Source: JAUVUV01 sp964548275
GTDB taxonomy: Bacteria > Gemmatimonadota > Glassbacteria > GWA2-58-10
Assembly: GCA_964548275.1 (NCBI GenBank)
Contig: CAZJQI010000015.1
Location: forward strand, 11,862 to 75,861
Direction of reading: 5' to 3'
Length of the DNA stretch: 64,000 bases
The position numbers and the translations under genes were made by a program. Below the pieces are notes generated by a model, which saw only the letters and a program-made list of their open reading frames with translations, was not told where the DNA came from and searched no databases. Below, piece by piece: positions 1-9,442 of the stretch; positions within the stretch are counted from its first letter, which is position 1, and each line of letters opens with the position of its first letter.

Positions 1-1
1 G

Positions 2-1192
2 ATTACCGACATGGTTCAGTTCCTGATTCTGATCCTGGTCATTTTCGTGGTGGTTCCGGTGGGCCTGGCCAAGGTGGGCTGGCTCACCGGGCTGGCCGCG
101 GGCGCGCCGGAGCATTTTTTCCGGGGTTTCCACGATCCGGGCAGTTTCCACGGCGATTTCACGCTACTTTATTTCGTGGCGATGTGGCTGATGCACCCGT
201 TTCTCTATAACGGGAGTTTCACCCTCGTGCAGCGTTATACCACCGTGCCCACTCCGCGCGATGCCCGAAGGAGCGCGAGGCTTTCGATGTGGCTCGGCCT
301 GATCTTCTTCCCGCTCCTTGTCGTCCCGCCAATAATCAGCCGCGTACTTTACGGCGATGCGCTGATGGGCAGTCCGGCCCTGATGGAGACCAGCTACATC
401 AAGCTTTGTGTCGACCTGCTGCCTGTGGGTATGATTGGGGTGGTGGTCGTAGCCATCATGGCCGCTACGATGAGCGCCCTCTCGGCAGACTACAATATCT
501 ACGGTGCGGTGCTGACCAACGATCTCTATCACCGCTTGATCAACCCTGAAGCCTCCCAGCGCAGAATTGCAATAGTCGGTAAGTTCTGCACCATGCTGGT
601 CGGCGGGCTGGCCCTTCTTCTGGCGCTAGGCGTGGAGTCCATGGGCGGGGCGTTCACGGTGATGATGACAATCCTCGGCATGATTGGCGGGCCGACCACG
701 ATCCCGATCCTGCTCGGCCTGTGGATCAGGCGTCCGGCCTCCGGTGCGGCGATTGCTGCGGTCGCGAGCGGGATCGTTTTCGGCGCCCTGGCCAAATGGG
801 TCTGGGGTTTTGCCTACGCCCCATTCGTGCTGGGCAATATGGCCGTGACCGCTGTGGTCTTTCTGGCCTGGGGCTGGCTCTGGCCCGCCCGGGGCGAGAT
901 GAAAGAAAAAATCGAGCTTTTATTCCAACGTATGCTCCGCGGGCAAGGGATTCGGCAGAGCGATGAGGAAGCTGTCGAAGACGAGCCTGCTGGCGAAAAG
1001 GAGGCTGACCAGGCTCCGTCGCCTTTCGCCATTGTCGGGGTGATTATCGGGGTGATCGGCCTTGCTCTCGGAGCTGTGGGCCTGTTTTCCGGCACTGATT
1101 TCGGAGTGACGATCAACGGTGTGGTCTCCCTGGTCATGCTTGTTCTCGCCGGAATCATGGTGCGCTTCGGCAAGACGATTGCCAGTAATTAA
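2..1192 (+). CDS. Sodium:solute symporter (SSS family), 5'-truncated by window edge
   Basis: This is the C-terminal part of a membrane symporter that would couple sodium entry to uptake of an unidentified small solute. The frame is open from base 2. The residues before the first ATG (I-T-D, then M-V-Q) align with the I-T-D-F-I-Q segment inside the next gene, so the ATG at base 11 is internal and the gene begins outside the window. About nine hydrophobic segments are visible. A short charged region (about residues 295-330 of the visible part, rich in Glu, Asp and Lys) comes before the final two helices. The next gene is a related but longer symporter on the same strand 92 bases downstream. Family membership is clear; the substrate cannot be read from the sequence. 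Confidence 0.88.
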   Translation: MTDMVQFLILILVIFVVVPVGLAKVGWLTGLAAGAPEHFFRGFHDPGSFHGDFTLLYFVAMWLMHPFLYNGSFTLVQRYTTVPTPRDARRSARLSMWLGLIFFPLLVVPPIISRVLYGDALMGSPALMETSYIKLCVDLLPVGMIGVVVVAIMAATMSALSADYNIYGAVLTNDLYHRLINPEASQRRIAIVGKFCTMLVGGLALLLALGVESMGGAFTVMMTILGMIGGPTTIPILLGLWIRRPASGAAIAAVASGIVFGALAKWVWGFAYAPFVLGNMAVTAVVFLAWGWLWPARGEMKEKIELLFQRMLRGQGIRQSDEEAVEDEPAGEKEADQAPSPFAIVGVIIGVIGLALGAVGLFSGTDFGVTINGVVSLVMLVLAGIMVRFGKTIASN

Positions 1193-1284
1193 CTCCTATT
1201 TGATCCATAAAATAGGCTAATCATCAATACATATAAACTCACTTCGGGCAATATTCCATAAGTGATTGAGGACGGCTTAAGCTC

Positions 1285-3390
1285 ATGCATTGGCTGGATT
1301 TCACGGTAATTATCATTTACATGTTCGGAGTTGCCGGTATCGGTATCTGGACGATGCGTTCGATCCGCAACACCGAGGACTTTTTCCTCGGCGGCAGAGG
1401 TTTCGGCAAGGTTTTCTCCATTTTCCTTCAGTTCGGAGCCGGCACAAGTTCCGACATGCCGGTCAGCGTCTCACGGGAATCGTTCCGCAACGGGATGAGC
1501 GGCATCTGGGCCGTGCTGCTCTGGCTGTTTATCACTCCCTTCTACTGGATAATCGGCCCCTGGTATCGGCGGCTGCGTCTGGTGACAATCGGCGATTATT
1601 TCACCGAACGCTTCCAGAACAAGGCTCTGGGGGCTGCCTACGCTACGTTTTCGGTTTTCTATTTCATGTACTACATCGCGATCGGTCTGACTGCAGTAGG
1701 CAAAACGGTTGAGGTGCTCACGCCGCGGCCGGAGAGTACGTACACGGCTGAGGAGGCCGAAAACGTGACGCGCTACCGGCGCTACGTGGAGCTTGAAAAG
1801 CTGCGCCTGGACGGAAAAACTCATACCCCCGCAGAACTGAACGAATACCGGCTGCTGCAGGAAAAAAAGGCCTCTGGCGAGATCCGCAGCGGGTATTCGT
1901 ATATCTCGAGCCGCACGATAGTGCCGGGGATGGCCCTGGTGATCCTGATCTACTCGATGCTCGGCGGGCTGAAAGCCGCGGTAATTACCGATTTCATCCA
2001 GGGCGTGCTGATTATCTTTCTCTCCTTTGTCATCATCCCGTTCGGCCTGAGAGCAACTGGCTGGTTCTCCGGCCTTCATGAAAACGTTCCCGAGCACATG
2101 TTCAACCTGCTGGGCAGCGCGCAGACCAGCGATTATACCCTGCTGTTCGTTTTTTCGATAATCCTGATCAATCTCGTGGGTATAGTCGTTCAGCCGCATA
2201 TCATGCAGACCGGCGGGGGCGCGGCAGTGGATGAGATGAGCGCACGGGTCGGCCTGACATACGGGAACTACCTCAAGAGATTCTGCACAGTGGGCTGGGC
2301 CCTGGTCGGGGTGATCGGCTACGCCCTTTATGCGCACGAGGTTTCCGACCCGGACATGATCTGGGGCTACGCGACAATGAAACTCCTGCCCGCCGGCCTG
2401 GTGGGCTTAATGATCGCCGCCTTGCTTGCTGCGATCATGTCCAGCGCGGATGCTTTCATGGTCAGCGGCTCGGCGCTTTTCACCATGAACCTCTACCGTC
2501 CCTGGCGCCCGGCCAGCTCCGATGCCCACCTGGTTTGGGTCGGCCGGCTTACCACGGCTTTTATTATCATCGGCGGGGTGCTGCTCTCCCAGCTCTTCCA
2601 CAGTGTAATCGTACTGCTTAAATATATCTGGACCCTGCCGGTGATTTTCGGGGCGAGTTTCTGGCTGAGTTTCCTCTGGCGCAGAGTGAGTGCAGCCGCA
2701 GCCTGGAGCGCGATAATTTTTTCACTCACTTTTTCTTTCCTCCTGCCGGTACTGCTGCCCCAGGTCAATAGTATTGCCAGCTCTCCAGAGCTTCTTACCG
2801 GCACAAGACCCTCTTTTGTCGAGGTCCATGTCGGGGCCGACTCAGAAGATGTCGCCGAAGGCCGCGCTCTGAAAACCGGCGAGCTTATCACCAAAAGAAT
2901 AACCGTACCCTCCACACCGATTTATTTCGAGGAAAAGGTGCGCGAGAACCCTGATGATCCGGATTCGCAATACCGGGGAAGCGGGAAATTCAGGCTCGGT
3001 GTCTGGGTTCTTTCCCGGCTGGGAGTTGATTTTTCAACCAGCTCGCGTTCCACACTCGAGGCGCTTACTTTTCTGCTCGATGCAATCCTGCCGTTTTTTC
3101 TCCTCCTGCTGGTGAGCTTCCTTACCGCTCCGGTGTCAAAGGTTGCCCTGGACCGGTTTTACGCACGGGTGCATACCCCGGTGCAGCGGGACAGCCAACT
3201 CGACCGCCGGGAGGTGGAGCGCTCCTACGCCGACACGAACCGTTTCCGGGACAAGCTCTGGTTCCCGGGCACGAACTGGGAGATGTTAAAACCCAACCGC
3301 ACAGACATCATAGGTTTCCTGCTCGCCGCGCTGGTGGCTGCTGGAATCATGGCTCTGGTTTTCGGTGTGGCCGCCATCCGCTGGCCGTGA
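1285..3390 (+). CDS. Sodium:solute symporter (SSS family) with large hydrophilic inserts
   Basis: A 701-residue inner-membrane symporter. The N-terminus has the usual first helix followed by a T-E-D-F-F-L-G-G-R motif (about residues 31-39), typical of SSS proteins. The core has the I-T-D-F-I-Q segment also seen in the preceding gene and many transmembrane helices. Unlike the preceding copy it has a charged loop at about residues 150-205 and a long hydrophilic segment at about residues 495-580 before the last helices. That makes it longer than the usual 450-600 residues. It starts at an ATG with only a weak upstream GAGG. The pair looks like diverged paralogues rather than a recent duplication. 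Substrate unknown. Confidence 0.9.
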   Translation: MHWLDFTVIIIYMFGVAGIGIWTMRSIRNTEDFFLGGRGFGKVFSIFLQFGAGTSSDMPVSVSRESFRNGMSGIWAVLLWLFITPFYWIIGPWYRRLRLVTIGDYFTERFQNKALGAAYATFSVFYFMYYIAIGLTAVGKTVEVLTPRPESTYTAEEAENVTRYRRYVELEKLRLDGKTHTPAELNEYRLLQEKKASGEIRSGYSYISSRTIVPGMALVILIYSMLGGLKAAVITDFIQGVLIIFLSFVIIPFGLRATGWFSGLHENVPEHMFNLLGSAQTSDYTLLFVFSIILINLVGIVVQPHIMQTGGGAAVDEMSARVGLTYGNYLKRFCTVGWALVGVIGYALYAHEVSDPDMIWGYATMKLLPAGLVGLMIAALLAAIMSSADAFMVSGSALFTMNLYRPWRPASSDAHLVWVGRLTTAFIIIGGVLLSQLFHSVIVLLKYIWTLPVIFGASFWLSFLWRRVSAAAAWSAIIFSLTFSFLLPVLLPQVNSIASSPELLTGTRPSFVEVHVGADSEDVAEGRALKTGELITKRITVPSTPIYFEEKVRENPDDPDSQYRGSGKFRLGVWVLSRLGVDFSTSSRSTLEALTFLLDAILPFFLLLLVSFLTAPVSKVALDRFYARVHTPVQRDSQLDRREVERSYADTNRFRDKLWFPGTNWEMLKPNRTDIIGFLLAALVAAGIMALVFGVAAIRWP

Positions 3391-3644
3391 GCCGAACAAA
3401 GCCGCAGGCAAGGGGCCGGAGGACGTGGCTGAGGGCGTGAGGATTGCCAAAAAGGAGAAGTTATTCAGCTTTACAAAGAGCCGTATCCTGACACTCGATT
3501 ACTAGCCGCTGAATTTACAGAATAATGATCGAAACTGGATTAGAAAACTGTCTCACCTGGGGCAGCTTTCTAATTTATCTCCCCGTATTTTGGAGAATCT
3601 CTTTGTAAAGGGGAAAACTCGAAAGGTCAGTTATCAAAGTGTGC

Positions 3645-4196
3645 TCAGGTTTTGATCATCCGCTCTTTTATCTTGACCAGTTCCCTGTTGTATTCTAGCT
3701 CGCTCTCGGCCTGGGCAATCGCATGCTGCATCTTTCTTATTTCTGCCTCCTTTTCCTCAGTTGTTTTGCCCAGGTTATCCACATCTTCCTGAAGTTCCTG
3801 CGCTCGTCCGCTCAGCTCGGTCAGCTTTTCCCGGTTCAGTTTCAGCCTGTTGTTCAGCAGATTCAATTCCTGATCGGTGGTCGTACTCTGGTCGATAGTT
3901 TTCTGGATGGAATCCTTTTCCTCCTCAACTTCCTGGATTTCTTTCGCCACCTGGACCAGTTCTTCCTTTTTCATATTGTAATAATGTTTGTTTTCCGTAA
4001 GCTGATTTTCTACTTCATAGAGAAGCTTGCGCAGATTGTTTAGCTTTTCGCGGGATTCCTCGAGGCGGCGCTGTGCCGAAATGAGTTCCATCTCCTTGCG
4101 GCGCCTGGTATCTTCCATCTTTTTCTGGATCAGAAGCCCTAAAAAAAGAATCACGCAGAGGCCCAATACGACAGCAACGGCATAAACATGAACCAT
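3645..4196 (-). CDS. Membrane-anchored coiled-coil protein of unknown function
   Basis: About 183 residues when started at the internal ATG (M-V-H-V-Y). This start puts a single hydrophobic helix (residues 3-23) at the N-terminus; an upstream in-frame start at 4307 would add 37 residues with no signal-like character. From residue 25 onward almost the whole protein is charged, with heptad-like spacing of Leu, Ile and Val. It is therefore a long coiled coil anchored to the membrane. No catalytic motif is visible. It stands alone on the minus strand, facing away from the symporters. It could be a structural or scaffold protein; the function is not recognised. Confidence 0.7.
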   Translation of the reverse strand: MVHVYAVAVVLGLCVILFLGLLIQKKMEDTRRRKEMELISAQRRLEESREKLNNLRKLLYEVENQLTENKHYYNMKKEELVQVAKEIQEVEEEKDSIQKTIDQSTTTDQELNLLNNRLKLNREKLTELSGRAQELQEDVDNLGKTTEEKEAEIRKMQHAIAQAESELEYNRELVKIKERMIKT

Positions 4197-4495
4197 TTTG
4201 AACCGATCCGGTGCTCTGAGAAATATTATTCCGTGTGAAAGGCAGGAACCGCTTGAGTCTACTGAAACATAGCATTTTGCTATATAATACGGCAAGGCCA
4301 GGTACAAGTCAAATTAAAAGTATGCTATGGCGGCTCAAAATATGGATGGCGGTAACTTGGAGGGATAAATCGATTCCGGTTGCAAGCATTTCCTGATCGG
4401 TTTTTCCTTAATTTCTTAATTTCCTGATATCATAGTCGCTCTGAAATAAGACAGAATCCACTCACTTGCCCGGGCGAAAGGAAAGTTTTACATGT
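4197..4495. other. Intergenic, no feature recognised
   Basis: About 300 bases between the coiled-coil gene and the small gene at 4496. It is moderately AT-rich. No convincing gene, hairpin terminator or promoter was seen. Confidence 0.5.
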
Positions 4496-4663
4496 TTAAA
4501 GGACGAAATCGCTGAAAAACTCATTTTCATTAAAGGTAGCGGTGATATCGTCATCGATCAGCACCATTATTTTCCCGTTCTTACGCTCCAGCACGGTAAC
4601 CACGCCGAATTTCGTGTCGATTTTGTCGAATTTCCGCACTTTGCTTGCGCTCGTTCTTGGCAT
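4496..4663 (-). CDS. Small protein (55 residues), unknown function
   Basis: A 55-codon reading frame starting with ATG (M-P-R-T-S-A-S-K-V) and ending in TAA. It is preceded by a strong ribosome site, GAGGAG, about 8 bases before the ATG. The protein has a basic N-terminus followed by alternating hydrophobic and charged stretches (G-V-V-T-V-L, K-I-M-V-L-I, then D-D-D) and an acidic, aromatic C-terminus. The pattern suggests a small beta-rich SH3- or Tudor-like fold, but this is only an impression. It lies alone between the coiled-coil gene and the ArnT-like gene, all on the minus strand. Codons and ribosome site argue that it is real; the function is unknown. Confidence 0.55.
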   Translation of the reverse strand: MPRTSASKVRKFDKIDTKFGVVTVLERKNGKIMVLIDDDITATFNENEFFSDFVL

Positions 4664-4870
4664 CGGAAGATCTCCTCTTCAGGCCGGAAATATGGGTACA
4701 ATACTAGAAAAGTCGCTATCATTCGACGCAATTAACATACCAGACTGGATTCAGAGTCTCCGAAGAGATAATATGCCTGTTTTCATAAAGTTATACTGAA
4801 CAGTGGGTTGAAGGCGGGTTATATTTTTCACTGAAGTCGAAAGGTAAAATCTACCGGAAAGGGGGGAATA

Positions 4871-6526
4871 TTATTCTTTAGCCGCCATCAGAACCAGGCC
4901 TTTATCAACTGCCAGAATATCAAGGGAGGGGAATTTCTGCGCAAGCTCATCCCGGTGTTTTTCACGGGTAATTACTGCCAATGGCCCTGGCATATTAACT
5001 ATGTCCTCAGCTTCGTCAGTTGCCTCCAGATATACGACAACTCTCCGCGAATAGAAGCTCAGCGCTGTTTTGCGGTACCTGTAGGCGGCCAGAGTGCCAC
5101 TGTCGCCTAGCCAGGCACAGGCGCGCTCAGTCAGCCTTTTCTGCGGTTCCTGGCGGTGATTCGACACCAGGGGCAGGATGCTCAGGGCGATCAGCAAGGC
5201 AAAGAATGTCTGTCCCGCGGCTTGAAAAATAAAAGCTCCCCTGTGCCTGCGCCGAGTCAGTAAAACTAAAGCACCCAGCGGGCCGGAAATAAACGCCAAG
5301 GCGGTGAGAAGAGGCAGATTACCAAGCTCGAACGGCGCGATCTTATCCGCTCCAATAATTAAAAATACAGCCAGAGCAGCCGCTGCAAGTACACTCAGCA
5401 GGGCAGGCAAGAGAATAACACGGGAACAACTGCCGGACGGCGTGGGGGCAAGTTCGTGAAAGTAGCCGGCAATAAGAATTGCCAGGGGCGGGAGGGCGGG
5501 AGTTATGTATGTGGGCAGCTTGGCCCGGGAAAGGCTGAAAAAGAGAACTACCAGCACGCACCAGAGCAGCGGAAAGGTTGTTTTCCCGATTAAGGTACGT
5601 TCACTTTTCCACTGACCCTGGATGCGGCGCATTAGCCTGATTATCGCATGCACGGCAAAGATACTCCAGGGGTAGATACCAAGCAGAAGGCAGGGCAGGT
5701 AGTAGTAAAAAGGCTCGATATGCTGCCCGCCGGGAGCTACATCGCCGAAAAACCGCTGAAAGTTGTGCTGGATGATAAATACCCGGAAAAACTCAAACTC
5801 AGATCGCAGAGTTACAAGCACGTACCAGGGGAGGACAACCAGGCAGAGAACAATGACTCCGCCAGCAAACGGGATCCTGGCCAGGTTCTCGCGCGCCCTG
5901 CCGGAAACCAGGATATAAACAAAAGCAACTAATGCAGGCAGAACAAACCCCACCGGGCCCTTGGTAAGAACGGCCAGACCCGAGCAGGCGAACGAGCCGA
6001 GGTGGTAAAGCCTGCCCATTTTCTTATCTTCCGCGGCAGTGCCCAGATAGAATAGAACAAGGGTTGCACTCACGAAAAAGGCCAGATGCATATCCGTTAT
6101 TGCCCAGCGGCCCAGGGCGATAAATTGCAGGCAGCAGGCTAGAATTGCCCCTGCAGCAAGCCCGGTTCCTGAGTTCCAGAGCCTGCCGGCCAGAAGGCAG
6201 GTCAGCAGTACCGTGCCCAGGGCTGTCAGGGCTGACGGAAATCGCGCTCCCCACTCGTTTATTCCGAACAGGTGGTAGCTAGCCGCGATCAGCCAGTAGC
6301 TCAGCGCAGGTTTTTCAAAACGGTAAGCACCGTTGAAAATCGGCAGCACGTAGTCCCCGGATTCGCTCATGTACCGCGCGGTCTCTGCATAGCGTGGCTC
6401 ATCGACATCGAAAAGACGATATCCACCAAGATTGGTCAGGTAGAGCAGGCAACAGAATAGGCAGAGCACCGCATAACGGTGGACAACCAGAGTCCGGATG
6501 AAATGGTTTTCTCTTTCCAAGGGCAT
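4871..6526 (-). CDS. ArnT-like glycosyltransferase (GT83/PMT superfamily)
   Basis: A 551-residue polytopic inner-membrane protein of the GT-C fold. The first extracytoplasmic loop carries D-V-D-E-P-R-Y-A-E (about residues 40-48), the family signature with the catalytic acidic residue. It is followed by F-E-K-P-A-L-S-Y-W and G-A-R-F-P-S. About a dozen hydrophobic helices follow, then a small C-terminal soluble part (about residues 460-551). Relatives transfer a sugar, such as aminoarabinose onto lipid A, from an undecaprenyl-phosphate carrier at the periplasmic face. The divergent neighbour operon encodes an MsbA-like lipid flippase and a GT2 enzyme that could make the lipid-linked donor, which supports an envelope-glycolipid role. 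The exact sugar is not known, so no gene symbol is given. Confidence 0.88.
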   Translation of the reverse strand: MPLERENHFIRTLVVHRYAVLCLFCCLLYLTNLGGYRLFDVDEPRYAETARYMSESGDYVLPIFNGAYRFEKPALSYWLIAASYHLFGINEWGARFPSALTALGTVLLTCLLAGRLWNSGTGLAAGAILACCLQFIALGRWAITDMHLAFFVSATLVLFYLGTAAEDKKMGRLYHLGSFACSGLAVLTKGPVGFVLPALVAFVYILVSGRARENLARIPFAGGVIVLCLVVLPWYVLVTLRSEFEFFRVFIIQHNFQRFFGDVAPGGQHIEPFYYYLPCLLLGIYPWSIFAVHAIIRLMRRIQGQWKSERTLIGKTTFPLLWCVLVVLFFSLSRAKLPTYITPALPPLAILIAGYFHELAPTPSGSCSRVILLPALLSVLAAAALAVFLIIGADKIAPFELGNLPLLTALAFISGPLGALVLLTRRRHRGAFIFQAAGQTFFALLIALSILPLVSNHRQEPQKRLTERACAWLGDSGTLAAYRYRKTALSFYSRRVVVYLEATDEAEDIVNMPGPLAVITREKHRDELAQKFPSLDILAVDKGLVLMAAKE

Positions 6527-6559
6527 TTCCCATGATTGATTTTATCGATCAGATAATAA

Positions 6560-6589
6560 AAATTAGCGAGTCATCGGCTGCTCTGTCAA
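6560..6589 (-). promoter_or_regulatory. Probable sigma70-type promoter for the ArnT-like gene
   Basis: Read on the minus strand: TTGACA at 6584-6589, an 18-base spacer, and TAATTT at 6560-6565, about 35 bases before the ATG. The -35 box is perfect and the -10 matches 4 of 6. It lies back to back with the msbA promoter. Confidence 0.45.
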
Positions 6590-6626
6590 TGACCAAAGAG
6601 TGGGCGGGAACAGCCGCCTGGGCTGC

Positions 6627-6655
6627 TTGACATTTGTTATGTGGTAGGGTATATT
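6627..6655 (+). promoter_or_regulatory. Near-consensus sigma70-type promoter for the MsbA-like operon
   Basis: TTGACA at 6627-6632, a 17-base spacer and TATATT at 6650-6655. The start codon at 6709 follows a leader of about 45 bases. Perfect -35 box and ideal spacing. Confidence 0.7.
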
Positions 6656-6708
6656 CTTATAATTATTGCAATTATGAAAATTTAAGAAAATTTTTAAAGG
6701 TCTAACCG

Positions 6709-8538
6709 GTGAAAGAATACTGGCGTTTGCTGGCTTACCTGAAACCTTACTGGTTCCGGCTAACATTCACAGTTTTTAGTGTGGTGAGTTTCTCTGTGCT
6801 GGATGGGGCGAGCATGGCCCTTTCCGTCCCTTTACTGAAAGTACTGTTCGAAAGCGGGCAGTCGGCAGGAGATGCTGCCGGGGTACAGGCGAAGGGCTTT
6901 TTCGATAAGTTCGAATTCCTCAGACAGATCCAGGCCCGGATTCTCGAAGGCGGCCCGCTCGAGGTTCTGAGCCGGATCGTGGTTTTGATCCTCCTGATAT
7001 TTTTGCTCAAAAACCTCTTCGACTACCTTCAGCGCTTCCTTAGCCGCTCTCTGGAGCAACTGGCCGTCCGGGATTTGCGCAATGAAATTTTCAGCCACCT
7101 GAACAGCCTTTCACTCAGCTTCTTTCACAAGAACAAAACAGGGCAGCTCATTTCTTGCATGTCCAATGATGTCAGCACCGTGCGGGCGGTGCTCACCGAC
7201 AGCTTCTCGAAAATCCTTCTCTCCGGCTGCCAGATCGTCGTTTATCTGGGCTTGCTGTTTATGTTGAGCTGGAAACTGACCCTGATGGTCTTTGTCTTGA
7301 TCCCGCCGATGGCCTTGCTGGTGACCTGGGTGGCGAAAAAATTGCGGCGGAAAAACCTCTGGCTACAGAACGCCCTGGGCGAGATAACCTCCATTTTCCA
7401 GGAAACTGTCAGCGGTATCCGCGTGGTGAAAGCATTCGGTATGGAGAATTTCGAACGGGCCAAGTTCCGCTCCGAGACTCAGAACTACTACAGGCAGTTC
7501 ATGCGCACCAACAGGTACGCCTCTCTCAGTTCCCCCCTGACAGAGACTCTGATGACCATGGTGGGAGGAATTTTTCTGCTTTACGGCGGCCGCCAGGTGC
7601 TCGCCGCACAGATGCCCGCTCATGATTTCTTCTTTTTCCTGATAGTCAGCCTGAGAATCATGTCGCCGGTGAAAGCCTTCGGCAACTTTAACGACATCCT
7701 TCAGCAGGGCCTGGCTTCCTGCGACAGGATTTTCAGGATCCTCGACACCAGGCCGAAAGTCACCGACAGGCCGGATGCGCTCCCCAAGACCTCGTTCGAA
7801 AGATCCATCCGCTATAAAGGGGTCACGTTCGGCTACAACGAGGGAGTGCCCGTGCTGAAAGATATCAACCTCGAGATAAAAAAGGGCGAGGCTGTTGCCC
7901 TGGTCGGTCCGAGCGGCGCTGGCAAATCCACCCTGGTCGACCTGATTCCACGCTTCTATGACGTCTGGCAGGGCAGGATCCTGATCGATGGCCGCGATAT
8001 CCGGGATTACCGCATCGCCGGTCTTCGCAGCCTGATCGGTATCGTGACCCAGGAGACTATACTGTTCAACGATACAGTGCGCAATAATATCGCCTACGGA
8101 ATGAAAGAGATGCCCCTGGAGCGGGTGATAAAGGCGGCCAAAGCAGCCAACGCCCACGAGTTTATTCAGGCCATGGACAATGGCTACCATGCGGTTATCG
8201 GCGAAAGAGGATCACGGCTTTCCGGTGGGCAGCGCCAACGGATCGCAATCGCCAGGGCGATTCTCAAGAACCCGGATATCCTGATTTTCGACGAGGCGAC
8301 TTCATCCCTTGACACAGAAAGCGAACTTCTGGTGCAGCAGGCAATCGAGCACCTGATGAAAAACCGTACCAGCCTGGTTATCGCTCACCGCCTGTCCACG
8401 ATCCAGCACTGCGACAGAATAATTGTCATCAATGAAGGCAGGATCGTCCAGACCGGTAGCCATCTGGACCTTCACCGCCGGGACGGCCTCTACCGGCGGC
8501 TTTACGAGTTGCAATTTCAAACAACCAGCACAGCTTAA
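6709..8538 (+). CDS. MsbA-like ABC exporter (fused membrane and ATPase domains)
   Basis: A 609-residue half-transporter. The N-terminal exporter domain (about residues 1-330) has six helices. The ATPase domain follows: Walker A G-P-S-G-A-G-K-S-T (400-408), signature L-S-G-G-Q (504-508) and Walker B ending F-D-E (527-529). Homodimeric relatives flip lipid A-core or other lipids across the inner membrane. The start is a GTG with AAAGG about 8 bases upstream and a near-consensus promoter. The next gene, a GT2 glycosyltransferase, begins 2 bases after the stop, so they are co-transcribed. With waaA nearby and the divergent ArnT-like gene, lipid A or glycolipid export is the likely role. A drug exporter cannot be excluded from sequence alone. 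Confidence 0.88.
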   Translation: MKEYWRLLAYLKPYWFRLTFTVFSVVSFSVLDGASMALSVPLLKVLFESGQSAGDAAGVQAKGFFDKFEFLRQIQARILEGGPLEVLSRIVVLILLIFLLKNLFDYLQRFLSRSLEQLAVRDLRNEIFSHLNSLSLSFFHKNKTGQLISCMSNDVSTVRAVLTDSFSKILLSGCQIVVYLGLLFMLSWKLTLMVFVLIPPMALLVTWVAKKLRRKNLWLQNALGEITSIFQETVSGIRVVKAFGMENFERAKFRSETQNYYRQFMRTNRYASLSSPLTETLMTMVGGIFLLYGGRQVLAAQMPAHDFFFFLIVSLRIMSPVKAFGNFNDILQQGLASCDRIFRILDTRPKVTDRPDALPKTSFERSIRYKGVTFGYNEGVPVLKDINLEIKKGEAVALVGPSGAGKSTLVDLIPRFYDVWQGRILIDGRDIRDYRIAGLRSLIGIVTQETILFNDTVRNNIAYGMKEMPLERVIKAAKAANAHEFIQAMDNGYHAVIGERGSRLSGGQRQRIAIARAILKNPDILIFDEATSSLDTESELLVQQAIEHLMKNRTSLVIAHRLSTIQHCDRIIVINEGRIVQTGSHLDLHRRDGLYRRLYELQFQTTSTA

Positions 8539-8540
8539 CT

Positions 8541-9371
8541 ATGAAACCGGTCATCTATTTTTACCTCCCCGTGTTCAACGAACAGGACACAGTAGGAGTT
8601 TTTCTTTACCGCCTGAGCGAGGTGATGAAAAATCTCAAGCTGGGGTACGAGGTTTTTATTACCCTGGATGGATGTACTGACGACTCCGCCGAAGTGGTAG
8701 AGCCCTACATGCGAAGAATGCCGCTGCGGGTCACTCACAACCAGCCTAGAGTGGGTTACGGAAAGTCTCTTTACGAGACGATCAGGAAAGTGCTCGCTAA
8801 AAGCAGCAATCCCAAAAGAGACTTTTTCCTGGTCCTGGACGCTGATTTTACTTACAACACTGGTGTACTGAATCAAATATCGGCCCAGATAGAGCGCAAT
8901 GTGGACATTCTTTTCCCGAACCGTTCCAGCGGCCGGATGAAAGGTGTCGCAGTTGCCAGAAGGATCGCGCACAAGCTGGCCCGCCCCATTTTGCGTTTCC
9001 GCGGTATTGAAGTGGAAGTAAATTCTGACCTGCTGGCCACTTTCAGGGGCTGCCGGGTTCAGCTTTTACGCCGCAACATGGCTCGCCTCAAGGCGCTCGC
9101 TGAAATGGGCCCGAAAATATCGCCCGCTGCCTGTACAGCCGTTTTTTCCGTTGCCCTGATGAATGATGCAAGAAGCTTTGGGTTGATAGACTTGGACGAT
9201 AGAAAACTGCGCCGCCGCAAGAGCCGCTTCAAACTTTTCAGCCTCCTGCGGTTTCTTCTCTTCAGCAGGGAAATTGCCGCAGCCGCTGCCGAAATAGAAC
9301 AGCAGCCAGCCAAACCTCGTCAGCCAAGGAGATATTCGAATAAAAAGGGAGAACGTTCGTCCAAAATTTAA
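8541..9371 (+). CDS. Family 2 glycosyltransferase (dolichyl-phosphate mannosyltransferase-like)
   Basis: A 276-residue cytoplasmic enzyme with the GT-A fold. The N-terminal P-V-F-N-E-Q-D motif (about residues 8-14), the T-L-D-G-C-T-D-D nucleotide-binding segment (about 41-48) and the D-A-D metal site (about 98-100) are present. It has no transmembrane helix. The C-terminal 40 residues are very basic (R, K and Q rich), which could favour binding to the anionic membrane surface. It begins 2 bases after the ABC exporter stop, indicating translational coupling. Relatives move a sugar from a nucleotide donor to a polyprenyl phosphate, which an ArnT-like enzyme could use. That link is inference from gene proximity. 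Confidence 0.85.
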   Translation: MKPVIYFYLPVFNEQDTVGVFLYRLSEVMKNLKLGYEVFITLDGCTDDSAEVVEPYMRRMPLRVTHNQPRVGYGKSLYETIRKVLAKSSNPKRDFFLVLDADFTYNTGVLNQISAQIERNVDILFPNRSSGRMKGVAVARRIAHKLARPILRFRGIEVEVNSDLLATFRGCRVQLLRRNMARLKALAEMGPKISPAACTAVFSVALMNDARSFGLIDLDDRKLRRRKSRFKLFSLLRFLLFSREIAAAAAEIEQQPAKPRQPRRYSNKKGERSSKI

Positions 9372-9442
9372 ACCAGCAGAAAATAGAAACCCCGCGGTTT
9401 ATTTCCTTTGCAGTTTATCAATTACAAGACAGGGACGATAGA

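Noticed and set aside
1471..2337. 288-codon minus-strand frame opposite the second symporter
   Set aside because: Shadow of a well-supported membrane protein, with no signal or known motif.
4466..4799. Two overlapping plus-strand frames (85-89 codons)
   Set aside because: They overlap the minus-strand 55-codon gene, which has a far better ribosome site and composition.
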